A DNA stretch of 64,000 bases from Drosophila persimilis (GCF_003286085.1 NW_020825298.1:6324001-6388000); one strand, 5' to 3'; shown: positions 12,369 to 26,460, counted from the first letter of the stretch. Notes: generated by a model not told the origin, from the letters alone. Numbers and translations are program-made.

Positions 12369-12676
12369 GAGCCGAGGGTTGGCGCACGAGCAAGAGAAGC
12401 TTGTGAGCCGAGGGTTGGCGCGCAAGCAAGCCAAGCTAGGGAGCCGAGGGTTGGCGCACGAGCTTGCAAAGCTAGTGAGCCGATGGTAGGCGCACGAGCA
12501 GGCGAAGCTTGTGAGCCGAGGGTTGGCGCACGGGCAGGCTAGGCTAGTGAGTCGACGGTTGGCGTACGAGCTTGCAAAGCTACTGAGCCGAGGGTTGGCG
12601 TACGAGCAGGCGAAGCTTGTGAGCCGAGGGTTGCCCCAAGAGCCTGCAAAGCTAGTGAGCCGAGGGTTGGCGCACC
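12369..12676. repeat. 36-bp minisatellite with 108-bp higher-order unit
   Basis: Units begin with GAGCCGAGGGTTGGCG at 12,369, 12,405, 12,441, 12,477, 12,513, 12,549, 12,585, 12,621 and 12,657, exactly 36 bases apart. Unit ends cycle in threes: GAAGCTTGT (units 1, 4, 7), a CTAGG/CTAGT type (units 2, 5) and TGCAAAGCTA (units 3, 6, 8). Unit 8 therefore takes the third type after the second type was lost. Because 36 is a multiple of three, 12-residue peptide repeats read through on both strands (plus VSRGLA.., minus ARAPTLGS..). I take these as by-products, not proteins. Confidence 0.95.
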
Positions 12677-15600
12677 ATTATGCAGGGCTCTTCTGTATGG
12701 ATTTATCTCCCAGATTCTACCCCGCATTTCGGCCTCTTCCCAAGTAAAACAATAACCAAACTAATTACTGATACGCGTGGAAATTTTGGGGCAGCTGGAA
12801 AAAAAAAGGGTTACCCTCTAAGAAGGTGGCTGGAAAATTATGCGCTGCAATTTTTATTGCCTCATTGTTTTGGGGCATGTTCGTGGCGCTGGGTTCTTTG
12901 CATTGTTTCAGGGCTCTGTCTGGACATTTTTGGGTTAATGTTAATTACCCGAACTGCTTTCGCAACCGAAAACTGAGGAAAACCCAAAGCAATTAAAATT
13001 TTTATGACGCACTGAGTTATTACTTCAAATCCACAAACTTGAGTAATGACCACGCCCCCCTCCGCAGCAGCAAAGGACGTGAGAAAGACTACCAAACAAA
13101 AAATGAAAAGAAAAGGGAAAATGAACGCCCACAAAACAGAACAGAAACAGAATAAAAAGCAGCAAGATTTCAAGACCAAGAACAAGGAGAGATATTAAAA
13201 AGATTTATTGCTTTATGATTTCCAGAGGGGTCACGACCAGAGACCAGATACGGAAGACCGGACTGGGCTAGAAGTGCAACTGCCGTCTGCTACCTGGTGC
13301 GGCAAGAGGTCAAAGGTTAGCTACAAATCGAATCGGTTTGCTCTGGTCTGCGGATCGATCGCCCGGGGGATCGGGGGATCGGGTGTTCATCCGCCTCAGA
13401 TTCAGATACCATTTGACATCGCCTGCACTTTCACTTTGAACTCAACTGAAAAGTCTGTAATTAAACTCCAACTATCAAAATGCAATAAATTATACAAATG
13501 TTTACAATACAACGACTCCACGGCGACTTGCGCTCAGGTCTCTCCCGGCATTTCATTCGTTGATAATTTACATAAAACGATTTTCGGTTAGAAAATCCCC
13601 CCAAAAAAAGCCATTCAAGCTGTGGCTGTTGCAAGTGAAAAGATTTACGAAATCAGATATGTGAAAGTTTATTAATTAGCCAGCAAATGCCATGCCACAG
13701 CGCTGGGAGACTCTCGGGAGACTGGAGATGGCATTGAAGATGGGGCTCTGAGGGAGGCGGGCAGGTCTCTCTAGTTGAAGCAGAGATTCTCACAATAAAG
13801 ATGTGATTGAGGGAATGAGTAGAATGACAGATTGAAGCATAATTTGCCTGTCAGAGACTCAAAGATCTTGCAGATCTTTTGAATGTATTATAAAATGGTT
13901 TTGATTTACTATAAAATATGTACCTTTTGACATTCTTTGGACAAAATTTATTGATTGGTAGTTAATTTTGTTGAGAATTATTGCCACTAAAGACCTGCCA
14001 TACAAAAGAGTTGAGGAAACATCAACAAAGGTAGAAACCTTTAACTTTGGGTCACCATATCTTCACGTATATTCTCCTTATCGACTCGAATCAAAAATCC
14101 TGTTAAAGCTCGATCTATTATCTTTGCAAATCATTAACTTTTAAGGATATCCGCACTGCAGATACCGTGTACAAATTAGGACAGTGCGCAAAGACACAAA
14201 ATCGCGGCTGTTGAATTTTTTAAAAATATTTTCGGAAACGAACCACAAAATGACTATCTTCCAGTGCAAATTTATAGTTTTTCCAATCACTTTTCTCCGC
14301 CCAAATACAATCGTAACCCTAGCCGATCCTCCTCTAAGCATTCCTCCAAGTAACGCACAATCTTCCGCCCCATCAACCCTTAAATAAAACCCCTTCCCCC
14401 AGGCTCTGACGTCATTCCGCTCTAAACCAAAACGTAGCCTCGCTGGTAATTACTTCTTCTAAAATACGAGGATGTATAGCCTTCGTTTACGTACACCTAA
14501 CAAGCCGCAAAACACTGAAGTTGTTTCCTTTCGAGGCGTTCGTCGATTGTGTGTGTGTGGGAGGCGACAGGACACAAAGGATTGCATGATTAGGACGCAT
14601 ATCAATTACAGCTACAAGACTCTCACCCTCTCTCACCCTCTGGGCGCCCTCCCTCCCACTGTACGAGTCCCTAAGCCAAATGCGATTAACATAAAAGGTC
14701 AGCAGGGGCTACATGGCAAGCACACCAAAGAACTGCCCAAACAACGGCCCAAACAACCATAGAAAGTGGTTACACAAAAAATACAAACTGTAGTAATAGG
14801 CGTAATAAGAATAATTGGTGATATGGGGGCCCTGGTCTGGGTCTGAGTCCTGGTGCGTGTTGAGGGGTCGCTGGAAAGCGTTGACTTGTGACCATTTCAT
14901 AAATACCGTTATAAACAAATTACGACTACAACAACAACGAATGGATGTATTTTTTATTGCTCACATTTACACATGCTGTAACAACGCCCAAGCCCCCCCC
15001 CGAAAAAACATGGAAAAGAATTATGAATTTCTAATGAAATTAACCTCCTGCCAGGATCTGGCCTCGAGCCGGGGGCGAGTGAGAGTGTTTATTTGCTGAC
15101 GGGCCCACAACTATCCACAAAACCCATACAATGCCATTCTACAGGACAGCTGGAGACCCGAACTCCTCCCGTTTTTGATACTCCTCCCCCGTCGCTGCTG
15201 CGGCTGCCAATGACCCCGTCTTGCCGTTCGCACATTGTAATTTTCGGTAATAAAAACGTTTTTTACTTCATAATTTTCGTGTGTGGGCTGGCACTGCCAA
15301 GGATAATTGCAGGCAGGACTTGCAAGGAATCGTAGAGCTAGGTAGCGACTGGGGTTGGAGAGAGAACTTAAAACAATGTGGGTTGTGCCTCAGAAAAGTT
15401 AAATAAACCCCCTTTAGATATAGGTAAAATGAAAGTAAGTCTTTCTTTGTCAAATGCTGAGATCTTTCAATATACTTTGAAGGCTAATCGTTTGTCCAGG
15501 CCTTCTATCTCCTCTTTTCTGTACAAAGAACAGCTCAAACCTTGGGCTCCTCATGGCTTAAATGCAATTGCTGTATATAAAAGCTTCCACATATCCAAAC

Positions 15601-17558
15601 GATTTATTTCTGCGCCTCGTGAATCACCTTCCAATCGAAAAACAGCAACAAGAGAGGCCTGGGAGAGGCTTGGGGGGGCTTCGGCGGCATTGGGGGCCCC
15701 GCCAACTGTCCAGTTAAGCTTAAGTGGGTATTAATTTCTCCCCAATGACGGGGCGGCGTCCTTGCCTCCGCACCTCCACACCTCATCGGCAAACTCCACG
15801 CTTCGGAAAGCCAAGAACAAGCTGCGATTGCATTACCACAACATTTTGAGCCACGAAGAAGGCGGGGGGGCATGAGGGGCACGAGGGGCAGCCGTAAGCA
15901 GTTAGTCACAAATACAATCGCGTAATTAATTAAGCGCGTCAGCTGGACACTGCCCGCTGGTCGGTCGGAAGGGACCCTGGAAAGGATAAGCACAGTGGAA
16001 CAAATTGGTGAATGCCGCGATGGTAGGGGAGGGATACAAGGACAGTGGGACACAGAAACTCCATAGAAGGGCAGGGTTTTTCTTTGGAATTGCAGAAAAA
16101 TGTTCCATACATTTTGCTGGCGGAGTCCCTCTCCTAACTTGTTGCTCTGAAAGTGCCTACGAGGCCCATTGTCCGCTTAGGACCCCCTGCGGGGCACGGG
16201 TGCTTAAACCGCGACACACGCATCGGGAAAGGGGTGGGCTGGCGGGTGTGGGGGTGGGGGTGCACCAACAAACACACCTCAAATCGCGTTTTGTCCTTTA
16301 TCAGGTAATTCACTTTTTAACTTGCTCTTCGCATTTTATTTTGTAATACCACTTGGGGGCTGTCCATTCGTTCTCCGTTTTTTTTTTTTTTTTGTAATTG
16401 TTTGCCATTAATTACGGGGGCAAAGAAGGAGACGAAGCAGAAGACGGAGCAGCACAGCAAAGTCGAAGTCGCGCAAATATTTCCGCTTGTACGATGCCCA
16501 GCGCCAAGCCCCAAGCCCCAAGCCCCAACCCCCCGTAATCTGCGGGCAGTTGTTAATTTTATTTATAAGTCCGAATGACACACCTTCCTGCCAACTCGAT
16601 TTACGATCTGTGCATTAACGGTTAATGGCAGGCACTGTCGATGTCTCTCCCTCTCTCTCTTCTTGTGTGTCTGCTATTGGAACAATTGGCATTTCGCTAT
16701 TTAATTGCACTCCGAAGCGAGCCAGGACGAGCCTTTCAAATAGAACTTGCCCAAATATGATTTCCGTTTCCGGTTATTGCGCGGCTACCACCCTCCCCCC
16801 CTCAGACACTCCACCTCTTCCTCGTCAGATCGAACACGTTCGAGCCAACACGAAGTGCAGTCCAGCCGCAATCGGCTCCAACTCGAACCGCAAAGTGTGT
16901 GTGCGAAGTTGCGGAAGATGGGCGCGGGGGGAGGGAGGCCGCCGAGAGAGCGGGCTTTCATATTCATATTCATTCATGTGGTTGCACGCTCGCTCTCTCG
17001 CTCTCCCGAAAGCCGGCAAAATGGCAAGAAAAACAATAACAAACCTCAGCTGAGAAAATCTCAGCAAAAAAAGCTTAAGAGTGGAAAAAAGAGAGACCAA
17101 ACGGAAGAGAGCCAAATGCAGTCACACACACACACACACGGCACTCATATAAATGTAATCGGAGGCCAGTCCGAGTGGCGACTTCTTTGTGATGTCTTTT
17201 ATTTATTGCAATCTCTGGGCGGGAGGGAGGTGTGGGTGGGGGATAAGCTGTAACCGTTATGCCATCATCTTATGCAGCTCTTTCTGGGTGTCGGTGTGTG
17301 TGTGTGTGGCTGTGTGTGTGCTGCGTGTTTGTGCATGTGCAATCTTAAGAATGTACGAGTATTTTTCGTTCTTTGGCGCTTGGCTCGCGGCCAAATCGAG
17401 AAATCAAATCAATAATTTTGCCAAGGGAGCAGGAGAAAAGGGTAGCAGGCAGAAGAAGCAGCCGTAAAAGGAGAAAGAAAGAAGGAAGTGGAGTGGAGAA
17501 GAAGGGGTGAAGATAGTGGACCCACGGAAATGCAATTGAAAGAAAATCTGCGACTCAC
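12677..17558. other. non-coding stretch
   Basis: AT-rich and GC-rich blocks alternate. There is a T-run at 16,378-16,393, (CA)n at 17,124-17,140 and (GT)n at 17,290-17,320. ATCGGGGG-type repeats occur near 13,370. I see no gene that can be supported. Confidence 0.4.
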
Positions 17559-17623
17559 CTTGAATATAGGACTGCCCTCTAAAGCCCCCCACCTCTGGAG
17601 CACACCATCATCATAATCTTCCA
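17559..17623 (-). CDS. possible internal coding exon
   Basis: On the minus strand a 65-base block is bounded by an acceptor-like C-rich tract ending ATTGAG and a near-perfect donor, TTCAAG/GTGAGT. It reads TG + EDYDDGVLQRWGALEGSPIF + K in phase, with TGA immediately before it, so it needs splicing. The acidic start, codon choice and donor quality suggest a real exon. Partner exons are not located. Minus-strand 5'-exon-like blocks at 23.7 kb and 33.05 kb could belong to the same gene. The acceptor is unusual, being C-rich rather than T-rich. Confidence 0.33.
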
Positions 17624-17629
17624 CTCAAT

Positions 17630-20600
17630 GGGGGGGGGGTTTCCCCGTCTTTTGTCCTGTCTGCCAATCCACAACAATCCACGCTACAACCGCCAGAGCC
17701 ACGAGAACAACGCGAATGGCGGAATCAAAAGGAAATCCACAAGCATAAAAATCAAATAAACGAAGTAGAGAGCAGAGCGGAAGAGAGGAAAAAGCTGTGC
17801 GAGAACGAAATTGACGACCATGAAAAGGGAAAAACGTGGCAGCCCAAGAGGTGGAAGGAGACGCTGGGTGGAGGGCGACGAAGCGGTTGTAAACGCACAC
17901 GCCGAGAGCGGGACGGTGGAAGGGGGACGCCGACGGGGAAATCCGCGATGACACGTGCTTTTTTGCAGCTGTTTTTGTGGAAAACTCGCAACTGCGCGAA
18001 AAAAAGGACAAAAACAAAAAGCGAAAAACGAACGCAGTGCAAAATACAAGAGAAAAAGCTAGCGCGAGGCATCGAAGCATTGGATACCCTACCCCAGGAT
18101 AATCTGTACTACCAAGAAGTTTTTTTCGTAATCCAAATTATATCTTGTATTCCTCCCAGAGAAGGAAATACTACCTTCTATAGACACACATTGGATACCA
18201 TCTCCATAAAAGGGTATCAACTAGGCGGTGCAGCAGCGACATCGACTCGACGACAGCCAGCCCCAAAGGCTCCCTCTGTCCCTCTGACGGACAGCGAGAC
18301 AAGAGCAATGCAAAAACGAGAGCCTAAGAGAGAGCCAAATATCAAACGGCAAGAGCGAGCCAGAGTCTGGGGGGAAGCAGACAAGCAGCCTGCAGGTGGC
18401 AGCAGCTCCGATGTTGCACGTTGTTTATGCCACTAGAGGTGAGTGGGCAAGAGGGCGGGGAGCAGGGGAGGACAGATACTACTCTCCTCAGACAGGCAGC
18501 CACCGCAGAGCGCAGCTGACGCGGGCACCCAGACGTCGACGTCTTTTTGGCGCGTGACGTCGAATCGGAATGACCGGGGAGGAGCCGTGCGGCAGCGGGA
18601 ACGAGGGAACTGGCAGATGGCAAATTGCATTATTATGCGAGTGTCTGCAATCTGTACAACCCACACACACGCACACAGCGAGACAGAGAGAGACAGAGCG
18701 AGACAGAGCGAGCGAACGAGCGAGCGACTAAAACAGAAAGAAGAACAAAACTAAAAGTGCAACAAAATACGCAAAAACAACAAACAACAAGAGCCACGAA
18801 CCGAAGGCTTCGGTAGCGGGAGATTTGATACCCTGCCCTCGCTGGGGCCCTTGATTCGACGGCAGATTCGTTCGTTTCCACGCTCCAGAGCAGCTCACAA
18901 TCGACACACTCGCCTCCGCCAGAGTATCACAATATTTGGACGCCTCGGCATCGGGACCATTCGTTTGCCGTCGGTCGATGGGCGATTAGAAAATCTGCAG
19001 AGGCTTGCCCATGGGTGGACGCAGGGGGGTTCATTCGGGGGGGTCTACATTCAGTTTTGTTCAAAAATTAATAGAATTTCATAAGCTTTTTCGGCTGCAT
19101 CTCTGTTGGGTCGCTCCCGCTCTGTCAGCCCCCCTCCCCCGCCGTTCATGTGCAGGCTCTGCCAGTGGCGGGCCGGCCTGCACTGCTCTCTTTTGTTCGC
19201 TCGCTCTCTCTCTGTCTGTGGCCCTCTCTTTCCGTCGCTTGCAGGTCGGTCTATTTGCTGGCTCGCTCTTTCAAATGTTAATTTGAATTTTTATTAGGTT
19301 TTAGGCATGCATTGTTGTTGCTGCTCTGCTCTGCCGCCGCTCTGCTCTGCTACTTCTGCTGTTGTCATGCATTTTATTTTCACTTAAAATTGCAATTGTT
19401 TGTTAGGCAATGGGGGGGGAGGGGAGAGGGGTCTGCTGTCATCGTTGAAAGTGCGACTGCGTTAGAAAATTGCATTTGATAATACTAAACACACACTCGC
19501 ACACACACATGGCAGCCCACATAGAAATCAGCTTTTTTTTTTAGGTCGTGGGTTGGGCAACGGCAGCGGCGCGACAGAGCCAGCAGCAGCGACAGCGACA
19601 GTGGCAGAAGAAACCAAAATATCTGCAATGGTAACGGCAAATGTTTACGTTGGGCGGCTTACGTCTTACGGCTTACGGTGAGGGATGATCCTTCAAGGCA
19701 ACACTGGGCTCGCATTCCGATTAGTAATCGAGCTTAAGCGATTAATCGAACTGTGGAATTTTGCGCCTTCTAGCATATAAAAAGGTGGGGATCTACAATG
19801 ATCTGGGATTAGGGGATTTATAATAAGTTACTTATCAGTTATAGATGATTTTATACCACATCAAAAATATGTTATCGAAGAATCGATAAAGATGGAGAGA
19901 AGGAGCTACGATAAACACGGACTACACCTTTTTCTTGTGCAAATATTACAATAATTTCGACAAGAAATGCCCACCTCTGTGGCCCTTTCAAAACTATCTT
20001 TTTTTTCTTCCATTTACCCATCGCAAATATTATGCTGGGAATATTCCAACGAATCGATGGAGAGTCACTGCACTGAGCCTCAAACTGGTAATCCTTGGCT
20101 CCTTTAACAATATTTTTTTTGAAGGATTTTCGTCTTTCTTTTGCAGGTAACACGGATAAAGTGCCACATCATTCGACTGCACCCCACCTCCCCTGTAAGT
20201 GCATTTTTTGTGCACTTTTTGGTAGAATTTGTGGCAAGTCATGGAGCAATCGCGACTTGTCCAAGGCGCCGCCGGTGAGTGAAATTGCTTGGCACAAAGG
20301 AAACAATTGAACCGGTCGGACGGTCCCTTCTTTCTCTGTACGAGTATCCTTCGAGAGCGGAACTTCAATTACACATTTGCTCACATGCGAGGCAAACAGA
20401 ACAGAGAGGAGAACAAAAAAATGAAGAGTCACTGGCCTGTCAGCCAGCACGGGGAATCACGTTCACCGACGGCACATTTCTGGCAGTCCGACCCGACCCG
20501 ACCCCCTTTCGGTCATATCTGGCCATATCTTTGGGCCACTTTGAATGTTGCGTTGTTGTTCTTCAAATTTGATTGGAATTACGAGTATTGTGGTCGGCGG

Positions 20601-23410
20601 GTCCTTGGCCACATCCTCCACGGATTGCGGCTAATGGCAGCCCTTTTTCGCAGGCAATAAAAACATTTTCTTTCTCTCCTTTTCTTTTTTTTTTTTTGTG
20701 GGTAAAATAATGAATAATATGAAGAAAAATACTTGCCCTGTTGTTGCTTTTTTTGCTGCTTGTGGAAACAGAAAACGCATTAAGTGCGCGGTTTTCCATT
20801 GTTTATAACATTTGTGCCACCCCGAGACGAGAAGGCAAAGGGATAATTAAGAATGCTTATTTATCTAGAACGCTGCCGCGGCGCCGATTGTCCATCCCTC
20901 CATCTGCATGACCGCAGGGGGGCGAAACCCCATGAAAAGGTTCGTAAAAAAGCCAAAAAACTTTTATTTTTTATGATAAATTGTAAGGCTGGGCAGGGCA
21001 CTAAGGGGGGAGGGTACTAGGGGGGTGTAGAAGGCGCCAGCCAAAGGTCACGAGATGTTGGGACCTGAGAAAATGACGATTGAGACAGAGACAGGGACAG
21101 GAATGGTACAGGAATATATAGAAGGGAATATGGATCGGGCAAAAATTTACTCATATTAAATTCTTTTCGATTTAGAGATTAGGCAATAACAATTCCAGGT
21201 AAACTGCAATAAAGTTTAATGGAATGTAACTCAATTTATTGCTAACCAAGGGAAATGAGCTCCAATTAATGGCTACATTAAGATTGAACGCAGAAGAATA
21301 TTGGTTTGAATACAATTTGATTGAATTAAAATAATATAGTAATCCAGAGTCTTAAAGAATCTACAAAACTGTAGAGTGGAACCGTTTTAGGGACTTTAAG
21401 AAGACTTATTCGAAGGCCTTTTCCCCCAGAAGGAGGCCCAGAGACCATATACCATTCCGCCACAGTGTAAATCATGAGACATAGTGCAATTTTTGGCAAT
21501 AAAAAGGGTAATAAACGGGCTCAAAGTACACTGAAGGAGGTACAAGAAAGTAGTTCAAAAGAAAGCTATTGGAAGGGAATCAAGGAAGCAATATACGAGA
21601 AAGTGCTCTGTGAACCTCAAGACGGACTTCAGTATCTCCTACCCCAGCATCTAGACAGGAATGTTGGGTAGTAGCAGCCCCCTGCCAAAGGTCACCTGTA
21701 CACGGACACCTATCCCAATCACCTATGGGCTTCAATTATTGAATATTGCTACCTTCTATCTTCTACGAAATATTTTCTCCGCTAATTAGCTTGGCCGAAA
21801 GTTGGCGAGTTGAAAATTACCCAAGCCCCGAAAGCAGGGGAATAATTTTTGGAGCTGACGCTGGAGCCCAAGACGAAGCCCAAGACGGAGCCCAAGACGA
21901 TGGCGGTGCCGTTGGGCAGAGAGGCAGCCAGCGCACACGCAAATCACTTGTTTTTATGTAATTAACTGCCTTGGCCCCCTGCCATAGCCCCCTTCGGGTT
22001 AACGGAGCCTGGGTCTTTGGGGCCCTAGCCGGGGTAATTAACCAAAAACCGATCGCTGCTTCTTACCCCAACAAAAAATGCCCAGGTTTTTGGCATAATT
22101 TCCAGCAGCACCGACTGTGCGGTGCGGAGCGCACCTTTCGTGGCTTTTCGCTTGGAAATCTATCTATCTATCTGTGTATCTATGTATCAGGTCGTTCAAT
22201 GACCGATAAAATTGCCTCAACCGTCGCGACCAACTCGACCGACTCCGACCCAGAGCCAGCACTGCCTTTTAGCGGGTTATTGATTATTAATATTTCTTCT
22301 ACTATCCCCCTCTGTTTCTTGTGTTATTTTTTCTGTGTTTTTTGGGTAAGTTGTTCCCAAAAATTTTTTACCATTTGCTGTAATTACAGCGACGCGTTAA
22401 TTGTTCGACTCCTCTGCATTCTGTGTGCCTCCCCTACCTCCTGGTTGCCCCATGTGTGTTTCCACTTCTATTTGTGTTTGTTTTCGATGCTGGGGAGTCG
22501 ACAGCCCAAAGACAACACTCGTCGCGGTGAGGAATCTACACTTACGCTCGGCATTCGGTATCGAAGACCCCCGACCTCCAACTCCAACTCCGACTCCGAC
22601 TGTGACTCTGTTCATTAGCTGCTATTACCATTATTGCCCATATACTGCCACTGCCACTGCCACTGCGAACCCCCAAAGAAGTTTGGCAATTCCCCAAAAT
22701 GCGGAGATTTGATAAATGGATCTGTGCCACTGAAGAGGACACCATCAAGGGTCCATACCTCGGATCCATCATAATCGTGCCTAATTCTCAAAAGAAACTT
22801 CAACGCAATAAAACTAGCCTAACGATCATCGGGAGAGATCGCAAATAAAGACCATGGGCAAGCAAAAAGATTTGTAAAACAAAAGTGGGTTACTTTTAAG
22901 GGGGAAAAAAATAAAACCTAAAACCAATCGCAGAAATAAGTTCACTTTTGGGGAATTTTTTATAAAATTATAAGCAATGAAATCGAGGGAAATTCTTAAA
23001 CAATTACAAACAATTAAATTGTTGGCTTTCGAAGGAAATTAAGGAACAAGAGATATTCCAAATAGCTGCTATTTTATTTTGAAACTAGACTTTGAAACGA
23101 CTTCTCGTGAAAATTGGTGGCACTTTCTTGTCTATTCCTCATTTACCCATAATATTCATTATGAAAGCTTATAATCCCTTAATAATTGATGGGATACCAT
23201 CCACACCTCTTCTAGTTTCAAGGCGAAGTAATGAAGATTTCACATGAAAATAAATCCCAAATTTTTCTTTTATTTTTTGAAGATTTATCATAAAAGTTTC
23301 AAAGTTTCTAATCGATATCTAGGGTTCTATTATAGCGTAATACTTATAGGTACTAAGTACTTCAAGAATGATATAAGACACCCCTTCAACCGAATTTTTC
23401 TTATAGAATA
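17630..23410. other. probable intronic/intergenic stretch
   Basis: Typical fly UTR/intron-like DNA: (GA/CA)-rich at 18,660-18,725, CAA-rich near 18,770, and AT-rich at 21,120-21,350 and 22,800-23,400. Splice-like signals without proven exons are GAG/GTGAGT at 18,436, TTTCTTTTGCAG near 20,148 followed 48 bases later by CCCT/GTAAGT, and CCG/GTGAGT near 20,273. A 65-codon ORF at 21,474-21,671 is not supported by anything else. Confidence 0.35.
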
Positions 23411-23584
23411 ATGATGGAGAAACTGGTCTACAGCTTGGCTACTCTTGGCTGCAAGTACATACTCCCACAATCTAGGTGGAGAGCCCTGTTAACACGCTTA
23501 TGGCCTCCTAAGAGACATGGTCTCAAGCCATGGGGTCTCTATAGTCTCTATGGTCTATATAGTCTAAAACATAGTCTCTTTTAA
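23411..23584 (+). CDS. doubtful 57-residue ORF
   Basis: ATG-ATG start to TAA. The peptide begins MMEKLVYSLATLGCKYILPQ and its C-terminal third is a GLYSLYGLYSLK repeat. That repeat is produced by a small tandem DNA repeat (GGTCTCTATAGTCTCTATG). No family is recognised. Two adjacent Met codons and mixed codon use do not settle it. Confidence 0.15.
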   Translation: MMEKLVYSLATLGCKYILPQSRWRALLTRLWPPKRHGLKPWGLYSLYGLYSLKHSLF

Positions 23585-23720
23585 ATGGGATAAACTGCCT
23601 AGTCATTGGTACAACTCATGTACACAATTTCTAAGAAATTCTTGGTTCAAAATTACACATGATTCACTGCCTGAATATCTGCTAGCTAATTTCGTAGCAC
23701 ATGTATTGTAGCAAACTTAC

Positions 23721-23985
23721 CGCTGGCACTGTATCTGTATCTGTATCTGCTCTAAGCTCGTTTCCTTCTGTGATCTGTGCAGCTCTCTTGCGTAGCACTT
23801 GATGTTTTGCTTACTTGATGTTTGTGGCAATGGCGGTCGATCGATGACACAATTGTATAATTTGAACACTTTTGAAACACGAGCGTTATTTTGCTGGCAA
23901 TTTTGTGTTTTGTTTGAACGAGGAAGTTTAGCAAATAGGGTTTATTTCTGTTTTACAAAATGATTAGACACGAATTTTCTCGCCG
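23721..23985 (-). other. candidate 5'-UTR exon of a minus-strand gene
   Basis: The minus strand carries A/C-rich, stop-containing sequence of the kind common in fly 5' leaders (CAAACAAAACACAAAATTGC, then CATCAAGTAAGCAAAACATC). It ends in a strong donor, CCAGCG/GTAAGT, at 23,721. A GATACA microsatellite lies just inside the donor. The upstream boundary is a guess and no core promoter was confirmed. It may be an alternative leader of the gene to which the 17.56-kb exon belongs. Confidence 0.3.
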
Positions 23986-23989
23986 ATTT

Positions 23990-26460
23990 AGAATTTAGTT
24001 TGATTTCAATGCGCTCCTGCGGGGGGACAAACACTGCACAAGCGGCAAAACTGTAAAGGGAAAACGGTAAGAGGAAGGGCATGAGACACCAACAACACCA
24101 ACTTTGACAATTTCGTCAACAACAACAACAACAACCAAAAGTACAACAACAGGAACTCTGGAGTTTGTGGGAGACCTGACGACTAGGGGATACCCGCTAA
24201 AGGGCAGAAAAGGTTCTAAAAGGGAGTCGGAGGGCACTCTTGCAATGTCTATGATATCTTTGGTGAAAACTTCTGGAACTATAGGACTATATACGGGTAT
24301 ATGTAGTTGTGGCATGTTGGATCTAAAGGAGGCTGCCTTTGGAGAAGTTCTATGGGCTGTGTCTAGCCTTCAAAGTCCCTGTGGCTCTGCCTACCCCTCC
24401 CATCTGCCAGTACAGGGTATACCAAATACCAAACTGCAGCTGGGAATCAGCAGCAAAGGCAATGCCAGCAGTAGGTAACTCTTGGGGTTTGGGGTTGCAC
24501 TTTCCGCCTGTTTTTTGTTTTTTGTTTTGCTTGTAGTTGCTTTTCCGCTATTTTGCCTTTGATTTTGCCTTGCTTTTGTGTCGTGTTCTGATTCGGATTC
24601 AGATTCCGATTCAGATTCGGTTTGTGAATCTGCTTCTCTCTCTCTCTCTTTCGCTCTGTCGTTTCGTTTCGTTTTTTATTAATAAAATGCACAACTTCCG
24701 TTATTAATTTTGCAACGACAACAATTGCCGCTGGTATGTCGCGCGCTCTCTATCTCTCTTCCTCTCTCCCCCTCTCTCTATTTGCCTCTCTCTCTCTTTG
24801 TGTTGGAACAGTAGACGTCAACGTTGACGACAGACAGCCGCTGACAGACGGACAACAAATACAACAAATCCGTGACAAGCTTTCAGCGTGTGAGTCGCCT
24901 GCGGGAGCTGGGCGGGGGTGGGGGGTTGACTCTAGGGGACACAAGCGCGACTCCTTTGCACGCGACTCTCTAGCGCTCTCTCTCTCTCCCCCGCTCTCCC
25001 TCTCTCTCTCTTTCTGTAGCGCTGCATTCATTCATAAAAATCAGGTTGTAAAAAGCAACACACAAAAAACGCACAGCAACTGGGATTTTTTATTTATTTA
25101 TGCCAAATTGCCGACGCTTAATGATTTTTGTTGCCGCTGAATTTCTGCAGTGATTGCTGTTGCTGCCTTTGTTGTTGTTGTTGCTGTTGGTGTTGCATTT
25201 GCCGTGATTGTTGTTGAATCATTTATTTGTGGGTTTTTTCTGTAATTGTTGTTGAAAATTTGTTTCATTTTCGTAGGTGGTTGTGGAATTTTTGTTGTTT
25301 TTTCTAAATTATGTTTTTCTTATTGCACTTTTGGAATAGAATTTAATTTGTTGATTGATTTAGAGGAAGTTTTGTATTTCGATATGATTTCGGTTTGCAT
25401 TTTCACTGGAAATCACTTAGATTGTTTATTTGTGTCGCAGATGCATTTCCACTGAAGCCCTATAATTGTTTATATATTTTTATGTTTATTTACAGAAAGT
25501 ATAATCAAAGTTAATCAAAGAAAAATATAGTTTTATTCGTAATAAAACTCTTTTAAATTAATGTATATTTTTTTGTCACTCAAAGCTCGGAAAAGATAGT
25601 TTTTGTTGAGATATTATTTTGGTTTTCTAATGTAAGACTATCAAACAATTCTTATTGAGTAAAATCTTGAATTTTTAGAGGCAACTGTTGTGAATAATGT
25701 TTTGTTTATTTAGTCAGAATTTTGTATCTTTAATTTAATAAATATGTGTATTATTTTTGTTTATAGAAATTATAGAAATATAGTTTATTTATTTATATAT
25801 TATTATCACTGTATTTTGTATTGTATTTGCACTGATAGTTTTCTTTAAAATTAATCTCAGCTGTGTTTATTTTTTGTATTGTTATTATTTTGTTTATTTC
25901 GTTTAATAAATTTTGTATTTTTTGCTGGTAGAAAACGTGCGAGTCCAAAACCAAAACAAATGCAAATCTCAGTTAAGAGTAAAAAGTAAACAGTAAAAAG
26001 GGAAAATCGGTGGTAATGCCGCACTTGAACCTGCCCGTCTGATTGCTGGAATTTTACTCCGAGCGCGTAATAAGAATTCTTGTTTCGAGGCGGAAAAGTA
26101 TCTCGCAGATGTGCGGTGTACTGTTTGGGTCTGGGTTGGGGTTGCATGCCAGCCGATTGTTCGCCGCCAAACGTGTTGGCTCGAACATGTTCGCCTGCCC
26201 ACCCGCATGACCCGTTGTTGGCTTCGGTGTGTGTGCTCGCGCCCGCGTGTGTCTGTGTGTTTTGTTTTTTGGTATTTTTTAGGCCCGAACCCGCACGCAC
26301 ACACACACACACACACGCTGATGGACACACAGATACAATAATATCTTTGAATGGACAGCAATCACGCACACATGAACAAGCACACACACACATACACTAG
26401 CACTCACACACAAAGCGACTATTATCTAAGCCACACAATCAGATTGTGTGCTTGCTTCTC
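23990..26460. other. non-coding, simple-sequence rich
   Basis: (CAA)n at 24,116-24,135; (CT)n at 24,633-24,650, 24,750-24,795 and 24,975-25,015; (GTT)n at 25,165-25,185; very T-rich DNA at 25,480-25,900; (CA)n at 26,297-26,316 and 26,380-26,410. No gene is supported. Confidence 0.45.

Noticed and set aside
12511-12747. 12-residue peptide repeat (plus strand VSRGLA..) as a repeat protein
   Set aside because: The repeat is open on both strands because the DNA unit is 36 bases. There is no leader, and no conservation pattern favours one frame.
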